This document shows positions 16,212 through 23,893 of a DNA stretch of 31,318 bases, piece by piece. Location: the IMG/VR virus record IMGVR_UViG_3300036985_000722, positions 1 through 31,318 of that record; one strand, 5' to 3'. The stretch is from a virus. Made by a program: the position numbers and the translations under genes. The notes below the pieces were generated by a model. That model saw only the letters and a program-made list of their open reading frames with translations. It did not search any database and had not been told where the DNA came from. Positions within the stretch are counted from its first letter, which is position 1. Every line of letters starts with the position of its first letter.

Positions 16212-16925
16212 TTAAATAAATTTTTTAAGTTTAGGTATATATTCGAACTCCAAAGCCATTGCTAAAGTCGGGTCTTGTTCGATAACGAATTGAGTTGCCT
16301 CGGATTCCACGGCCAAAACTGATTTAATATCCAATGCCTTTAAATGTTCTTGAATTTGCTTTAATCCGATTTCTAAAGTAATCATTGAGTCGTCGGTAAG
16401 ATTGCCATTTCTAAGAATGCCGCAAAACTTTGCAATCATTTCCTCGCTTTTTGGCTTATCCCAAGTTTTCATTGATTCTATCGGGGTGTTTGGATTGGCT
16501 CCCCATGTAACAGTTGACCCTTCCCAAAGTTTAATTTCTCTAATCTCTCGGTAACCAGCTTTATTGTCGCTCTTTACAATTTCAAAGCCTACGGAATGCT
16601 CGTTAAATACGCCCTCAGAGTAAAGCTTTATTACGTCTTTGCCGTAGCTAGTTTCTGTAATCTTAGAAACAAAACGCAAGCCCTTAGCGTCCTCGCTTAA
16701 CTCCATAGGTTTAGCCAACGGCATTAAAGGGTTATGCTGCAATAAGTGCATTATTCTATTTCGTCCCATTGGCCCGTTTTCGCCTACGGTCTTTTTATAG
16801 GCCCCAGAAACGATAACGTCGCCGTCTGAGTCTATGTTATTGAACGCGGAAAAATAACCCGTTACGATGCCTTTAACGTCGTCCACGTCCTCAATAATTC
16901 CCTCGCTTATATTCTTGTAAATCAT
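16212..16925 (-). CDS. Prohead maturation protease, HK97 family
   Basis: The 237-aa serine protease cleaves the capsid delta domain and itself during head maturation. It has the expected blocks: GYFSAFNNIDSDGDVI near residues 23-38, HLLQHN with likely catalytic His64, EHSVGFE with likely nucleophile Ser111, and LWEGSTVTWGANPNT near residues 135-150. The C-terminal 70 residues are charged and variable, usual for a self-removed tail. It stands immediately before the major capsid gene. Confidence 0.93.
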   Translation of the reverse strand: MIYKNISEGIIEDVDDVKGIVTGYFSAFNNIDSDGDVIVSGAYKKTVGENGPMGRNRIMHLLQHNPLMPLAKPMELSEDAKGLRFVSKITETSYGKDVIKLYSEGVFNEHSVGFEIVKSDNKAGYREIREIKLWEGSTVTWGANPNTPIESMKTWDKPKSEEMIAKFCGILRNGNLTDDSMITLEIGLKQIQEHLKALDIKSVLAVESEATQFVIEQDPTLAMALEFEYIPKLKKFI

Positions 16926-16970
16926 GAGTTTCTTTTTTGTAAAAATAAAAGTCTAAATAAATAAAGCAAA

Positions 16971-16985
16971 CCAATAAATTATTGG
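16971..16985. repeat. Perfect 15-bp inverted repeat between GT25 and protease genes
   Basis: The sequence is CCAATAA-A-TTATTGG, overlapping the stop of the GT25 gene. On the minus strand a U-rich stretch follows. It may be a weak terminator or a protein-binding site; the stem is A/T-rich and short. Confidence 0.4.
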
Positions 16986-17557
16986 TTCACAAAATCGCGC
17001 ACTCTGTTTTCTGATTCTTGTAATAGGCTGGTATAATCTTTAAACCCGCCTTCAATATCGGAATCGCTTGGGCGCTGGTAACTTAGGAACGGGTAAACAA
17101 CGTAACTGTTGCCGCGTGGATGTACAATTGTCCTAAAATATTCGTCAATTGGCAAGGTTAAATCCAAGGTTGCCATCTCTTTGCATAGGCTATGCGAGTA
17201 GTAAATTGCGTGAGTTGTCCAAGCGCCGTAAGTACGGGCCAACGTCTTGTTTATTCTGTCTAGCCTTTGGTCTTTTATGTTGGCTCCCAGCATTAACATT
17301 TCCCAACCCTCTGGTAAATCCTTTATTGCGTTTTCTAAATTTGTCGCCCAACCTCGGTAAGTTGCGTCGTCTTCAAAAATTAAAACGTCGCCGTCAGCTT
17401 GCGTAAATATCTGTTTAAATGTTTGCCACAATCCAAGCCAACCCCATTCGTTTTTAATTGCTGGCACTCGCTCAAGTTTAAAATGCGGGCCTAATTCAAT
17501 TTCACACGCGCGCCATTTATCGCGGCGCGAATCCAAATTAATTACCTTGGCAATCAA
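16979..17557 (-). CDS. Glycosyltransferase, GT25-like
   Basis: This 192-aa protein matches the GT25 (LPS glycosyltransferase) pattern. It has VINLDSRRDKW at residues 5-15, a metal-binding FEDDA at 61-65, and MLMLGANI near 85. It ends with a conserved-looking YPFLSYQRPSDSDIEGG. Family members often add galactose or glucose to LPS, or to hydroxylysine in other systems. There is no membrane segment. It is encoded by an ATGA overlap after a Cys-rich protein and just before the head protease, deep in the head operon, so a virion protein or host surface glycan is the likely acceptor. The exact sugar cannot be told. Confidence 0.85.
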   Translation of the reverse strand: MIAKVINLDSRRDKWRACEIELGPHFKLERVPAIKNEWGWLGLWQTFKQIFTQADGDVLIFEDDATYRGWATNLENAIKDLPEGWEMLMLGANIKDQRLDRINKTLARTYGAWTTHAIYYSHSLCKEMATLDLTLPIDEYFRTIVHPRGNSYVVYPFLSYQRPSDSDIEGGFKDYTSLLQESENRVRDFVNQ

Positions 17558-17757
17558 TCAAAGCTATTTATTTGGTCCAAATCGCTTTCAACCATTTGCT
17601 CAAAAACGATTTTATTTTTTTGCCCTTTTAATGGTTGAGAATGCTCGTTTTCTCCGCTTATAATTACGTCTGGTATTTGTTTTGGAAAAGCCAAACAACC
17701 ACCTTTAAACCTTCTATAGTTTTTGCACCTATAACAAACTAGATTTACCGCTTCCAT
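17554..17757 (-). CDS. Small Cys-rich protein of the head operon
   Basis: The 67-aa product has Cys8-x2-Cys11 and Cys21 in CYRCKNYRRFKGGCLAFP, then IPDVIISG, a HSQPL segment and QKNKIVFE. Three Cys plus a His could bind a metal, as in a zinc knuckle. I know similar short proteins next to head genes in several phages but no function. It follows the MuF gene after two bases and overlaps the GT25 gene as ATGA. Confidence 0.8.
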   Translation of the reverse strand: MEAVNLVCYRCKNYRRFKGGCLAFPKQIPDVIISGENEHSQPLKGQKNKIVFEQMVESDLDQINSFD

Positions 17758-17759
17758 TT

Positions 17760-19310
17760 TTATTTCTTAAAGTATTTATCAATTAATTGGCCAATTTGTA
17801 CGGCATATTTAGTTGGATTAGAGGATAACTTATACTCCGCAAATCCTTCAGCCATAAACTCATTTATGTTTTCATCTGCATAATTTCCTAAATAAACATT
17901 ATTCAATTCAGCATAATTTTTATCTAAAGTTAATTCTTTAACCTCTTTTCTGTATCTACGTTTTAATTTTGCCATTTCATCCCAAAAAGATTTCATTTGG
18001 GGAAATTGGTAAATAGCATAATCATTTTTTATTGAAATTACATGGGCAAATTCATGGGTTAAAGTTGCTAAATCAACATTAGATAAATCAGCTTTAGATT
18101 TACTTGCGAATTTGGTATAAAATCCACTTGTATCAACTCTTTGAGCTACTCTGGCCTCAGTTGCGGTTGAATGCCCAAAATTTATTTTTGTAATTCTATT
18201 TGGATATGATTCCACAAATCCATAACTCTTTTTAGTTGACTGATAAAGTAAAGCAATTTGGCTTTTATCGTCTAAATGAGGGGATAAGTTGTACTCTTTT
18301 GTTAATTTATTTAATTGTTGATTATAGCGATTTAACTTCTCCAAACTCATTTCATCGCTTACAAATGTACGAGTAACTTTTAAAACCGTGTTTTTGTTAA
18401 TAATATCAGCTGATATTTTTTCAGCATCCTTTAAATTATTTGCAATTAAATTATCAGCTGGTTGCACAACGGGAACTTGTCTTGTTCCATTAGTTACAGT
18501 ATAAGCGCCAGATTGGGAGCCTAGTTTTCGCATAGGTAAGCCGTTGGCGTCTCGCATAATTCGAAACACAACCTTACAACGGCAATTGCAAATTTGTGAG
18601 GCTGGCGCGGTTGTTCCATCTCCTGGCCTATCCATTTCATAACCGCCAACAATAAAGGGTTGGTCAAATGGAATATAAGGTTTATTAATCATTGTTAAAT
18701 GGTCCTCGCGCGTTCTATTATCCGTGGCTGGAATCCATTTTTTTTCGTACATAAAATCCGAGGTTTTAGACGATTCCATTGCGGCCGTGTTTGTCGCCTT
18801 AACCATTTCAGTACGCGCAATTAATTTGGCGCGGTTAGTAAATATACCCGCAACGCTTTGCTCAATACTTCTTGCAATATCTGGAATTCCTTTGCCGTCT
18901 CTTAAACCACTACTTACAATTCGCTCAATAATATCTTTAGAGGTTTTATTTATGTCAATTAATACCCCACTTAAATTGGTCACGGCAAAACGGCGCATAA
19001 AGTCACGCCAGCCAGCGCGTAACTGTTCTTTTGTGGCTTTTTTTGGCGGTTGTATTGCGTTATACATTGCCTCGGCATACGCAACGCCAGCGGTAACGTA
19101 AAGGCTTTCTAAAACGTCAGCTAATGGCGCGGGACTAATTAGGTCGAATTGATTTATATTAGCTGGCGCTTGTTCAACTGCATCCAAGTACGGTTGCAAT
19201 TGTTTTTTTAAAGCCGCGTAAATTTGCTTTTCGTATCGCCTTTCGTAACGTCTTTGTAATGCGTCTAATTGATTAGCTAAGGCAATTTCTTTAGGCGTTG
19301 GTTTCGGCAT
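17760..19310 (-). CDS. MuF head protein fused to a zincin metalloprotease-like domain
   Basis: The 516-aa product has two parts. Residues 1 to about 250 are a Mu gpF / SPP1 gp7-type minor head protein: a Lys- and Arg-rich helical start, ARTEMVKATNTAAMESS near 165-181, DNRTREDH near 200, and CNCRCK near 241-246. Such proteins sit inside the head near the portal and can be ejected with DNA. After a linker, the C-terminal part has HEFAH at 419-423 and EFMAEGFAEY at 484-493, matching a zincin with two His and a distant Glu ligand. DNA for the C-terminal part is much more A/T-rich. The protease may be a delivered effector or toxin; its substrate is unknown. It overlaps the portal gene by 20 bases. 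Confidence 0.86.
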   Translation of the reverse strand: MPKPTPKEIALANQLDALQRRYERRYEKQIYAALKKQLQPYLDAVEQAPANINQFDLISPAPLADVLESLYVTAGVAYAEAMYNAIQPPKKATKEQLRAGWRDFMRRFAVTNLSGVLIDINKTSKDIIERIVSSGLRDGKGIPDIARSIEQSVAGIFTNRAKLIARTEMVKATNTAAMESSKTSDFMYEKKWIPATDNRTREDHLTMINKPYIPFDQPFIVGGYEMDRPGDGTTAPASQICNCRCKVVFRIMRDANGLPMRKLGSQSGAYTVTNGTRQVPVVQPADNLIANNLKDAEKISADIINKNTVLKVTRTFVSDEMSLEKLNRYNQQLNKLTKEYNLSPHLDDKSQIALLYQSTKKSYGFVESYPNRITKINFGHSTATEARVAQRVDTSGFYTKFASKSKADLSNVDLATLTHEFAHVISIKNDYAIYQFPQMKSFWDEMAKLKRRYRKEVKELTLDKNYAELNNVYLGNYADENINEFMAEGFAEYKLSSNPTKYAVQIGQLIDKYFKK

Positions 19311-20670
19311 AGTCTCCCATGTTGTCTACGTTGTCAACTGGTTGCGCTCCAAATTCATCCAAAGACATTAAGCCTTGCGGAATAAATGGTTTATTCATTA
19401 AGTCATTTTCGTACTCGCCGTAATTCATTGCCGCGCGTTTCTCGTTAGGTGTTAACCAGTAAGCCGCCGAAAGTTGTTGCACCAACTTATCCATGTCGTC
19501 TTGCATTTCTGGGTAAGCCATGTAATCAAAATCGACAAAATAATTACTCTTGCCATAGCTAGGCAAAAGCCAGTTGTTTAACACGTCTCTTATTTCGACG
19601 TGCAACGGTCTTACAACGTTATTAATTAGGGCCTTATAAGCGGTCTCGGTGTTGTTAAATGTACTTGCCTCGGTGTCGCCAAGTAGCTTTGCATCGACGC
19701 CGTAAACTCGGCAAAGAGAACGTAAAATTACTTTTTGGGTGTCAATTATAGACATATCAACCGCGTTCATACCCATTTGAACCCAAGACAGTTTGGCGGG
19801 GGTAATAATTACGTCGCCCGCTCTGTTTGCGCCTTGGTAGTTTGATGCGTAATCCTCTTTTAATCCTTGCGCTTGCTCGCGGGTAATGTTAACGCTACCG
19901 TCTCCCGTTAGTATCCCACGCGCGCCCATGTTTTGCAGCATAGACAAAAGCGCTTGTTTACCGTCGTTAGATGTCGTGAGGTCACGAACTGCGGACCGCA
20001 AAGGTGAGGCCCCGTAAAGATGGTTAGCCGTTCCAGCCGTGTAGCTTAGATTTATATTTTTTATATGTCCAACGTCATTGGCATTAATTCGGTCGTATCC
20101 GTTGTACGTTAGTCGGTATTCTTTAATTGGCTGATTTAGACCGCCCGAAATAATTTCCATAAACTGAGACGGCATAGAATAAAGCGCAATAATTGGCGCA
20201 TTTTCTTGACCACCACGACGGGCGCCATACATATAAGCGTTACCAGTAATCAAACGAAAGGCGGCTACTTCTTTTAACCACATATCCCAAGTCTGGAACT
20301 CGTTTGGCTTCTTTAAAAGTTTGTCAAATTCTGGGATACTTACTTCCTCCATTGCCTTAGTCCGTAGCTTTTCCGCGGACCATTTGGCGCCAGAATTAGC
20401 AGTTCCGCCGCTCATGGACTTGTAATATTTAAACGCTTTCTGGTCCTTAATTTCGTAGGTTATTAAAGGCGCCGAGGCAAGCTTGTTAATTATTAGGTTA
20501 ATAATTGAGTAAAGGTCTGAGTTAAGGTAAAGACCTTTTTCTATAAAATTTTGCGTTGTCGGTGCGGTCCAAATTACGTTGTTACCCAAGTACGGGAAAA
20601 CGGCGTTTAAATATGTGGTGTCCTTCTTGCTAAGTCCAACTAGGGATTTAAGGCGGTCTATATAATTCAT
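19291..20670 (-). CDS. Portal protein, HK97 family
   Basis: The 459-aa portal forms the dodecameric vertex through which DNA enters and leaves. Typical features include SDLYSIINLIINKLASAPL near residues 50-68, the wing region with a TGNAYMYGAR segment near 140, YGASPLRSA near 219, and the stem and crown helices starting with ETAYKALINNVVRPL near 345. The C-terminus (LTPNEKRAAMNYGEYEND) is also family-like. It lies between large terminase and MuF genes in the standard packaging order. Confidence 0.94.
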   Translation of the reverse strand: MNYIDRLKSLVGLSKKDTTYLNAVFPYLGNNVIWTAPTTQNFIEKGLYLNSDLYSIINLIINKLASAPLITYEIKDQKAFKYYKSMSGGTANSGAKWSAEKLRTKAMEEVSIPEFDKLLKKPNEFQTWDMWLKEVAAFRLITGNAYMYGARRGGQENAPIIALYSMPSQFMEIISGGLNQPIKEYRLTYNGYDRINANDVGHIKNINLSYTAGTANHLYGASPLRSAVRDLTTSNDGKQALLSMLQNMGARGILTGDGSVNITREQAQGLKEDYASNYQGANRAGDVIITPAKLSWVQMGMNAVDMSIIDTQKVILRSLCRVYGVDAKLLGDTEASTFNNTETAYKALINNVVRPLHVEIRDVLNNWLLPSYGKSNYFVDFDYMAYPEMQDDMDKLVQQLSAAYWLTPNEKRAAMNYGEYENDLMNKPFIPQGLMSLDEFGAQPVDNVDNMGDYAETNA

Positions 20671-20703
20671 TCCGTAATTGTTTTTTTGTAAAAATAGGGG
20701 ATT

Positions 20704-20727
20704 AATATAAAAAATTGATTTTATATT
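20704..20727. repeat. A/T-only inverted repeat between terminase and portal genes
   Basis: Arms AATATAAAA (20704-20712) and TTTTATATT (20719-20727) form a 9-bp stem with a 6-nt loop, just after the terminase stop codon. It has no GC pairs, so termination would be weak. Confidence 0.35.
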
Positions 20728-21939
20728 CTAAACGTGCCAAAAATCGTTGGCTTTAAGCTTGTCAAAGGCGTAGCGAATTGCGTCGATTGTGTGGTTATAG
20801 TCGTCCCGCGGGGTATCGCTGCGCTTGTCACTCCAAATATAATTGTTTAACTCTTTTATAATTGTCTTACTTTCAGCGGTTACCACAATTTGGTAGTCTT
20901 GCATTTTTATAATCCCATAGCGTACCGAGTCAGGCCCTTTTTTGCATGGCGTAATATTAAAACCTAAGTTGTAAACCTCATTAATCAAACGCGGTTCGGC
21001 GCTATCGGCAACAATCATGTCGTTAGGCTGGCAATGTTTACCAATTCTTTTTGCAATGTCGGCCGTTGTTAAACCAACCTCGGCAAAACATTCCTCGCAA
21101 TAAATTATTCCGTTGTCTTCGTCTACCGCAACTTTAATTAACGTCGTTGGGTCGACGCTAAATCCAAAGTCCATTCCAAAGCCAAAAGGTAAAGACGTAT
21201 CAAAATCGCCAATTTTCCAGTTTTCAAATATTACGCCCTCGGCTTTGTCCATCCAGTTACCTAAAACAATATGGTTGTACTTGGTCGGGTTGCGCTCGCG
21301 CATAACATTGAACCGATTTATAACCGTTGGGTTTAGGTTTTCTTGATTGTCTAGGTAAGTCGTGTGAATGTAAGTGCAATCGTTTTTTATGCCTATAAAT
21401 CCAGAATTAACGCCGTAATCCTCAAAAAATCGCTTATATACCCAATGTTCTTTGGTCGCTGGGTTCATTACCAACAACACGCGGTTTGGTGTGTCTACGG
21501 CCCTAACGGATAAGTCAATTCGGTCGAAAATGTCTTCGTCTACCAGTTCCTCGGCTTCGTCTAACAACCAAGTTGTTACGCCAGCGATTGATTTGAGGTT
21601 AGCCGTCGCGGTCCCTTGGCTTGTTTTAATGCCTCGAAATAAAATCTTTGAGCCTGTAACCTTGTTAATTATTTCGCTCTGGGTAATTTCAAAGTCGTTC
21701 TCTTTATTCATTAACTCGATTTTGTCTATGAATTCGGGAATAATTGAAATAAACGCACTCGTTAAAGTCCAACGGGTGAACAAAATAACGTGGCCGCTTT
21801 CGTAAGTAAGGTTTAAAAGAAACATTGATAATGTCCACGACTTTCCAGAGCCACGGCCGCCAGTTACTAAATAATAGCGCGTTTGGGGTTCGTCGTAAAA
21901 AAGAGGTTGGTATTTATCCAACAATTTTATTGCCTCCAT
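20728..21939 (-). CDS. terL: Terminase large subunit (TerL)
   Basis: This is the packaging motor: an ATPase plus a nuclease that cuts concatemers. In the 403-aa product, Walker A is GGRGSGKS at 27-34 and Walker B with the catalytic Glu is WLLDEAEE at 124-131. The RNase H-like nuclease part has GMDFGFSVDPT near 247, MIVADSAEP near 305, and DDYNHTIDAIRYA near 382, giving the acidic residues for metal binding. It resembles PBSX/Terminase_3-type enzymes. The ATG shares its A with the small subunit stop (TAATG). Confidence 0.96.
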   Translation of the reverse strand: MEAIKLLDKYQPLFYDEPQTRYYLVTGGRGSGKSWTLSMFLLNLTYESGHVILFTRWTLTSAFISIIPEFIDKIELMNKENDFEITQSEIINKVTGSKILFRGIKTSQGTATANLKSIAGVTTWLLDEAEELVDEDIFDRIDLSVRAVDTPNRVLLVMNPATKEHWVYKRFFEDYGVNSGFIGIKNDCTYIHTTYLDNQENLNPTVINRFNVMRERNPTKYNHIVLGNWMDKAEGVIFENWKIGDFDTSLPFGFGMDFGFSVDPTTLIKVAVDEDNGIIYCEECFAEVGLTTADIAKRIGKHCQPNDMIVADSAEPRLINEVYNLGFNITPCKKGPDSVRYGIIKMQDYQIVVTAESKTIIKELNNYIWSDKRSDTPRDDYNHTIDAIRYAFDKLKANDFWHV

Positions 21940-22196
21940 TATTTGGATTTAAGCCACTCAATCGGTGGCGTTACTTTGTCGCCTTGTGTAGTTACGTCGA
22001 TTTGTTGTTTAGGCATTCCGAAACGATAATTTAGCCATGTCTTAATGGCCTGAATATCGCCGTCTTTGCATCGGCTCCAAAGCGCTTGCCAAGCTTCCTC
22101 AGGGACGGCAATCGCGTCCATTTGCTCAATTATTTTTATTTCGTCGGCCTTTGGCTTTCTGCCCGCTCCTGGCCTTGCGCCTCCATTTTGTCCCAT
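21939..22196 (-). CDS. terS: Terminase small subunit-like protein
   Basis: The 85-aa product starts with NGGARPGAGRKPKA (residues 4-17), a basic segment common at the N-terminus of small terminases and thought to bind DNA. A helical region follows that includes AWQALWSRCKDGDIQAIKTWL at about 40-60. It is short for the family. Its position directly ahead of TerL, with TAATG coupling, supports recognition of the packaging site as its role. Confidence 0.82.
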   Translation of the reverse strand: MGQNGGARPGAGRKPKADEIKIIEQMDAIAVPEEAWQALWSRCKDGDIQAIKTWLNYRFGMPKQQIDVTTQGDKVTPPIEWLKSK

Positions 22197-22245
22197 ATGA
22201 AATAAACTGTTTATTCAGTAAAGGTAAAAAAAAGTCTAGCTAACC

Positions 22246-22806
22246 TTAAACCCTATTAAAAACCATCAAAGTGTATCCAAACCACGACGCATTTGTTGCC
22301 GCTTTTCTTAATTGGTTGGTGTCTTGCTCGTTGTATTTAAACCCGCGCTCGCATACTGTTGCAATTATGTAATCGTTATTTTTGCAATTAACGTGTCCAT
22401 TACCGTCTTGGCCTTCAATCGCCCAAGAAATAATAAGCGTTTTTTTGACGTGTTTACAAATGTTGTCTAAAAATAAAACTTCAAATTCTTCTGGGATATG
22501 TTCGCCAACTTCCAGCGACAATACTGCGTCAAACTTTTTTTTTAAATAGAACGCTTTAGACAGGTCTAGGACGCGTCCAATACCCTCGGTTAATGTTTCC
22601 GTATTCGGGTTCCCGTCGAAAGCCTCCACGGTCAAATTAGATGCCTTAAAGGCCCTTGCATAGTCACCCATTCCACAACCAAAGTCGACAACCGTTTTAA
22701 TTTCATTATCCAATAGATATTGGGTTAATGCATTGGCCAAGCTGCGGTCGTGAATGTGTCCAGTCCCGTCGGTAGTTTCCCAGAATCCTAATTCATTTAT
22801 TTGCAT
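22246..22806 (-). CDS. SAM-dependent methyltransferase
   Basis: The 186-aa class I methyltransferase has motif I TVVDFGCGMGDYARAF near residues 39-54, an acidic end to the next strand (VEAFDGNP), and a motif IV-like FDAVLSLEVGEHIPEE near 92-107. The substrate is not evident; methyltransferase-11-like proteins of this kind act on small molecules, sugars or proteins. It is the first gene of the late block, before the terminases, and a terminator lies only 27 bases upstream of it. With two glycosyltransferases downstream, sugar modification is a fair guess. It lacks DNA-methylase DPPY-type motifs. Confidence 0.8.
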   Translation of the reverse strand: MQINELGFWETTDGTGHIHDRSLANALTQYLLDNEIKTVVDFGCGMGDYARAFKASNLTVEAFDGNPNTETLTEGIGRVLDLSKAFYLKKKFDAVLSLEVGEHIPEEFEVLFLDNICKHVKKTLIISWAIEGQDGNGHVNCKNNDYIIATVCERGFKYNEQDTNQLRKAATNASWFGYTLMVFNRV

Positions 22807-22826
22807 ATTCTTTTTTTTTAAAAGTA

Positions 22827-22855
22827 GAAAAAAACCTTAACCACTCGGCTAAGGT
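22827..22855 (-). terminator. Terminator after the XRE regulator operon
   Basis: In the minus-strand RNA, ACCUUAGCC (22855-22847) pairs with GGUUAAGGU (22842-22834) through nine pairs including one G-U, with a GAGU tetraloop. A run of U follows. It separates the regulator pair from the methyltransferase and packaging genes, so late expression needs either readthrough or another promoter. Confidence 0.8.
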
Positions 22856-22891
22856 CTTAATTCAAACAAAAACCCAAAATAAACCTATAAA

Positions 22892-23143
22892 CTATAATAA
22901 CGTAATTACTTGATTGGTAACGTTTCCAGAAAAGTCGCAAAGCTTGCCGTTATGTTCAAACCTAACCTCTTTTTCTCGGCCATGATAAGCCGTTGCAAAT
23001 AACCTAATCTGACGTTGGACTAATTCTATGTTTACAAATATGCCTTGGCCGTAGTTAGTCCAATCGCTCCAGCTTCCATCTCTTAAACGGTATCTTATTG
23101 CTAACGAATAATCTAGCTTTAATTTTGGCGCAACTCTAGCCAT
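22892..23143 (-). CDS. Hypothetical protein cotranscribed with XRE regulator
   Basis: The 83-aa basic protein starts MARVAPKLKLDYSLAIRYRL and contains SWSDWTNYGQGIFVN near residues 24-38. It looks like a short beta-alpha fold. It overlaps the regulator gene by eight bases, so both are made from the promoter at 23359-23386, and a terminator follows. No family is recognised. It could be a partner of the regulator or an unrelated DNA-metabolism accessory. Confidence 0.8.
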   Translation of the reverse strand: MARVAPKLKLDYSLAIRYRLRDGSWSDWTNYGQGIFVNIELVQRQIRLFATAYHGREKEVRFEHNGKLCDFSGNVTNQVITLL

Positions 23144-23342
23144 TTTTTTTAACTCTAATTATAAGTTCCAACCCGATTGCGTCACAAATTTTCCGCAAAT
23201 TGTGAACAGAAATAGACTCAAAGCCATTCTCAAATTGGTTAATCGGTTGGTGACTTAAACCAATCTGTTGCGCCAAATCTAGCTGCGTAATGTTTAAATT
23301 TTTACGGATTTTTCTAATTAGTCGCCCTTCGTCTAAACTCAT
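23136..23342 (-). CDS. XRE-family HTH transcription regulator
   Basis: The 68-aa protein is essentially one HTH_3 domain: RLIRKIRKNLNITQLDLAQQIG, where the helix-turn-helix spans about residues 17-40 (ITQLDLAQQIGLSHQPINQFENG). A C-terminal strand (LELIIRVKKNG) may help dimerise. It is transcribed from a consensus promoter whose start would lie about ten bases before the ATG, giving a very short leader. Its neighbours are replication genes upstream and late genes downstream, so an early-to-late switch is plausible but unproven. Confidence 0.88.
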   Translation of the reverse strand: MSLDEGRLIRKIRKNLNITQLDLAQQIGLSHQPINQFENGFESISVHNLRKICDAIGLELIIRVKKNG

Positions 23343-23358
23343 TTTTGTAACGTTTCCA

Positions 23359-23386
23359 CAAATATAAGTTTTAAATAATTATCCAA
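23359..23386 (-). promoter_or_regulatory. Bacteroidota-type promoter for the XRE operon
   Basis: On the minus strand it reads TTG, a 17-nt spacer, then TATATTTG, a full consensus match. The segment TTGGATAATT and the TATATTTGTG end are shared with the promoter at 25612-25639, suggesting common control. Confidence 0.85.
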
Positions 23387-23405
23387 TTAAAAACAAAGAT
23401 TTTGT

Positions 23406-23747
23406 TTAAAACGGCAATAAATTAAAAATTCCCATTTGTATAAATTCTTCGCCCTTCTTTACAATGCATTTGCGAACGTTCAACTCAAAAACGTTTTTAT
23501 CGTTAAACCCGTATTTTTTCTGGGCAATATCCAAAAGCAATTTAACGGGGTTATCCAAATCGCTTGCCTTATTGCTAAACCCAAAGAAAAACTCAACGCG
23601 TAACATTTGCATGGCTTCAATTTTTCCCTTGGGCATACTTAGCAAAATAAATTCCTCGTAAGATTTGTAAGCTGGCGTTTTAAAGCGCTTGCCTTGCCAC
23701 GCCTCGTTTACGCTTAGAGGTTTGTGATTTAAATTAAAAACAATCAT
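23406..23747 (-). CDS. rusA: RusA-like Holliday junction resolvase
   Basis: The 113-aa endonuclease would cut branched DNA before packaging. It has PLSVNEAWQGKRFKTP near residues 10-25, as in the family N-terminus. The metal-binding acids Asp63 and Asp65 lie in SDLDNPVK, and Asp83 in GFNDKNVFEL; their spacing is close to Asp70, Asp72 and Asp91 of E. coli RusA. The start overlaps the previous 49-aa gene as ATGA. Confidence 0.92.
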   Translation of the reverse strand: MIVFNLNHKPLSVNEAWQGKRFKTPAYKSYEEFILLSMPKGKIEAMQMLRVEFFFGFSNKASDLDNPVKLLLDIAQKKYGFNDKNVFELNVRKCIVKKGEEFIQMGIFNLLPF

Positions 23748-23893
23748 TTACATTTTTTATAAACCCAAGAACAAGACAAAGTCCAAAATGATAGCAGTAA
23801 CATAAAAAGGACTAGGTTATTCACCTCGAGCAGCGTAAGTAAAGCAATCCCTACCAACGCCGCAAAGATTGCGTACAAGTATTTTTTTTTCAT
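23744..23893 (-). CDS. 49-aa membrane miniprotein
   Basis: This frame starts at an ATG immediately after the stop of the 90-aa gene and ends in an ATGA overlap with RusA. The product begins MKKKYLYAIF, has two hydrophobic segments at about 7-22 and 27-45 joined by a short EVNN turn, and ends YKKCK. The positive N-terminus and hairpin layout suggest an inner-membrane protein. Function is unknown. Confidence 0.68.
   Translation of the reverse strand: MKKKYLYAIFAALVGIALLTLLEVNNLVLFMLLLSFWTLSCSWVYKKCK

Noticed and set aside
22246-22806. DNA modification methylase
   Set aside because: Motif I is present, but there is no DPPY, NPPY or cytosine-methylase PC motif, and no paired nuclease.
22834-22855. 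tRNA-like string GCCGAGTGGTTAAGG
   Set aside because: It resembles a tRNA D-arm, but no acceptor, anticodon or T arm can be drawn around it. It is fully explained as a terminator stem and loop.
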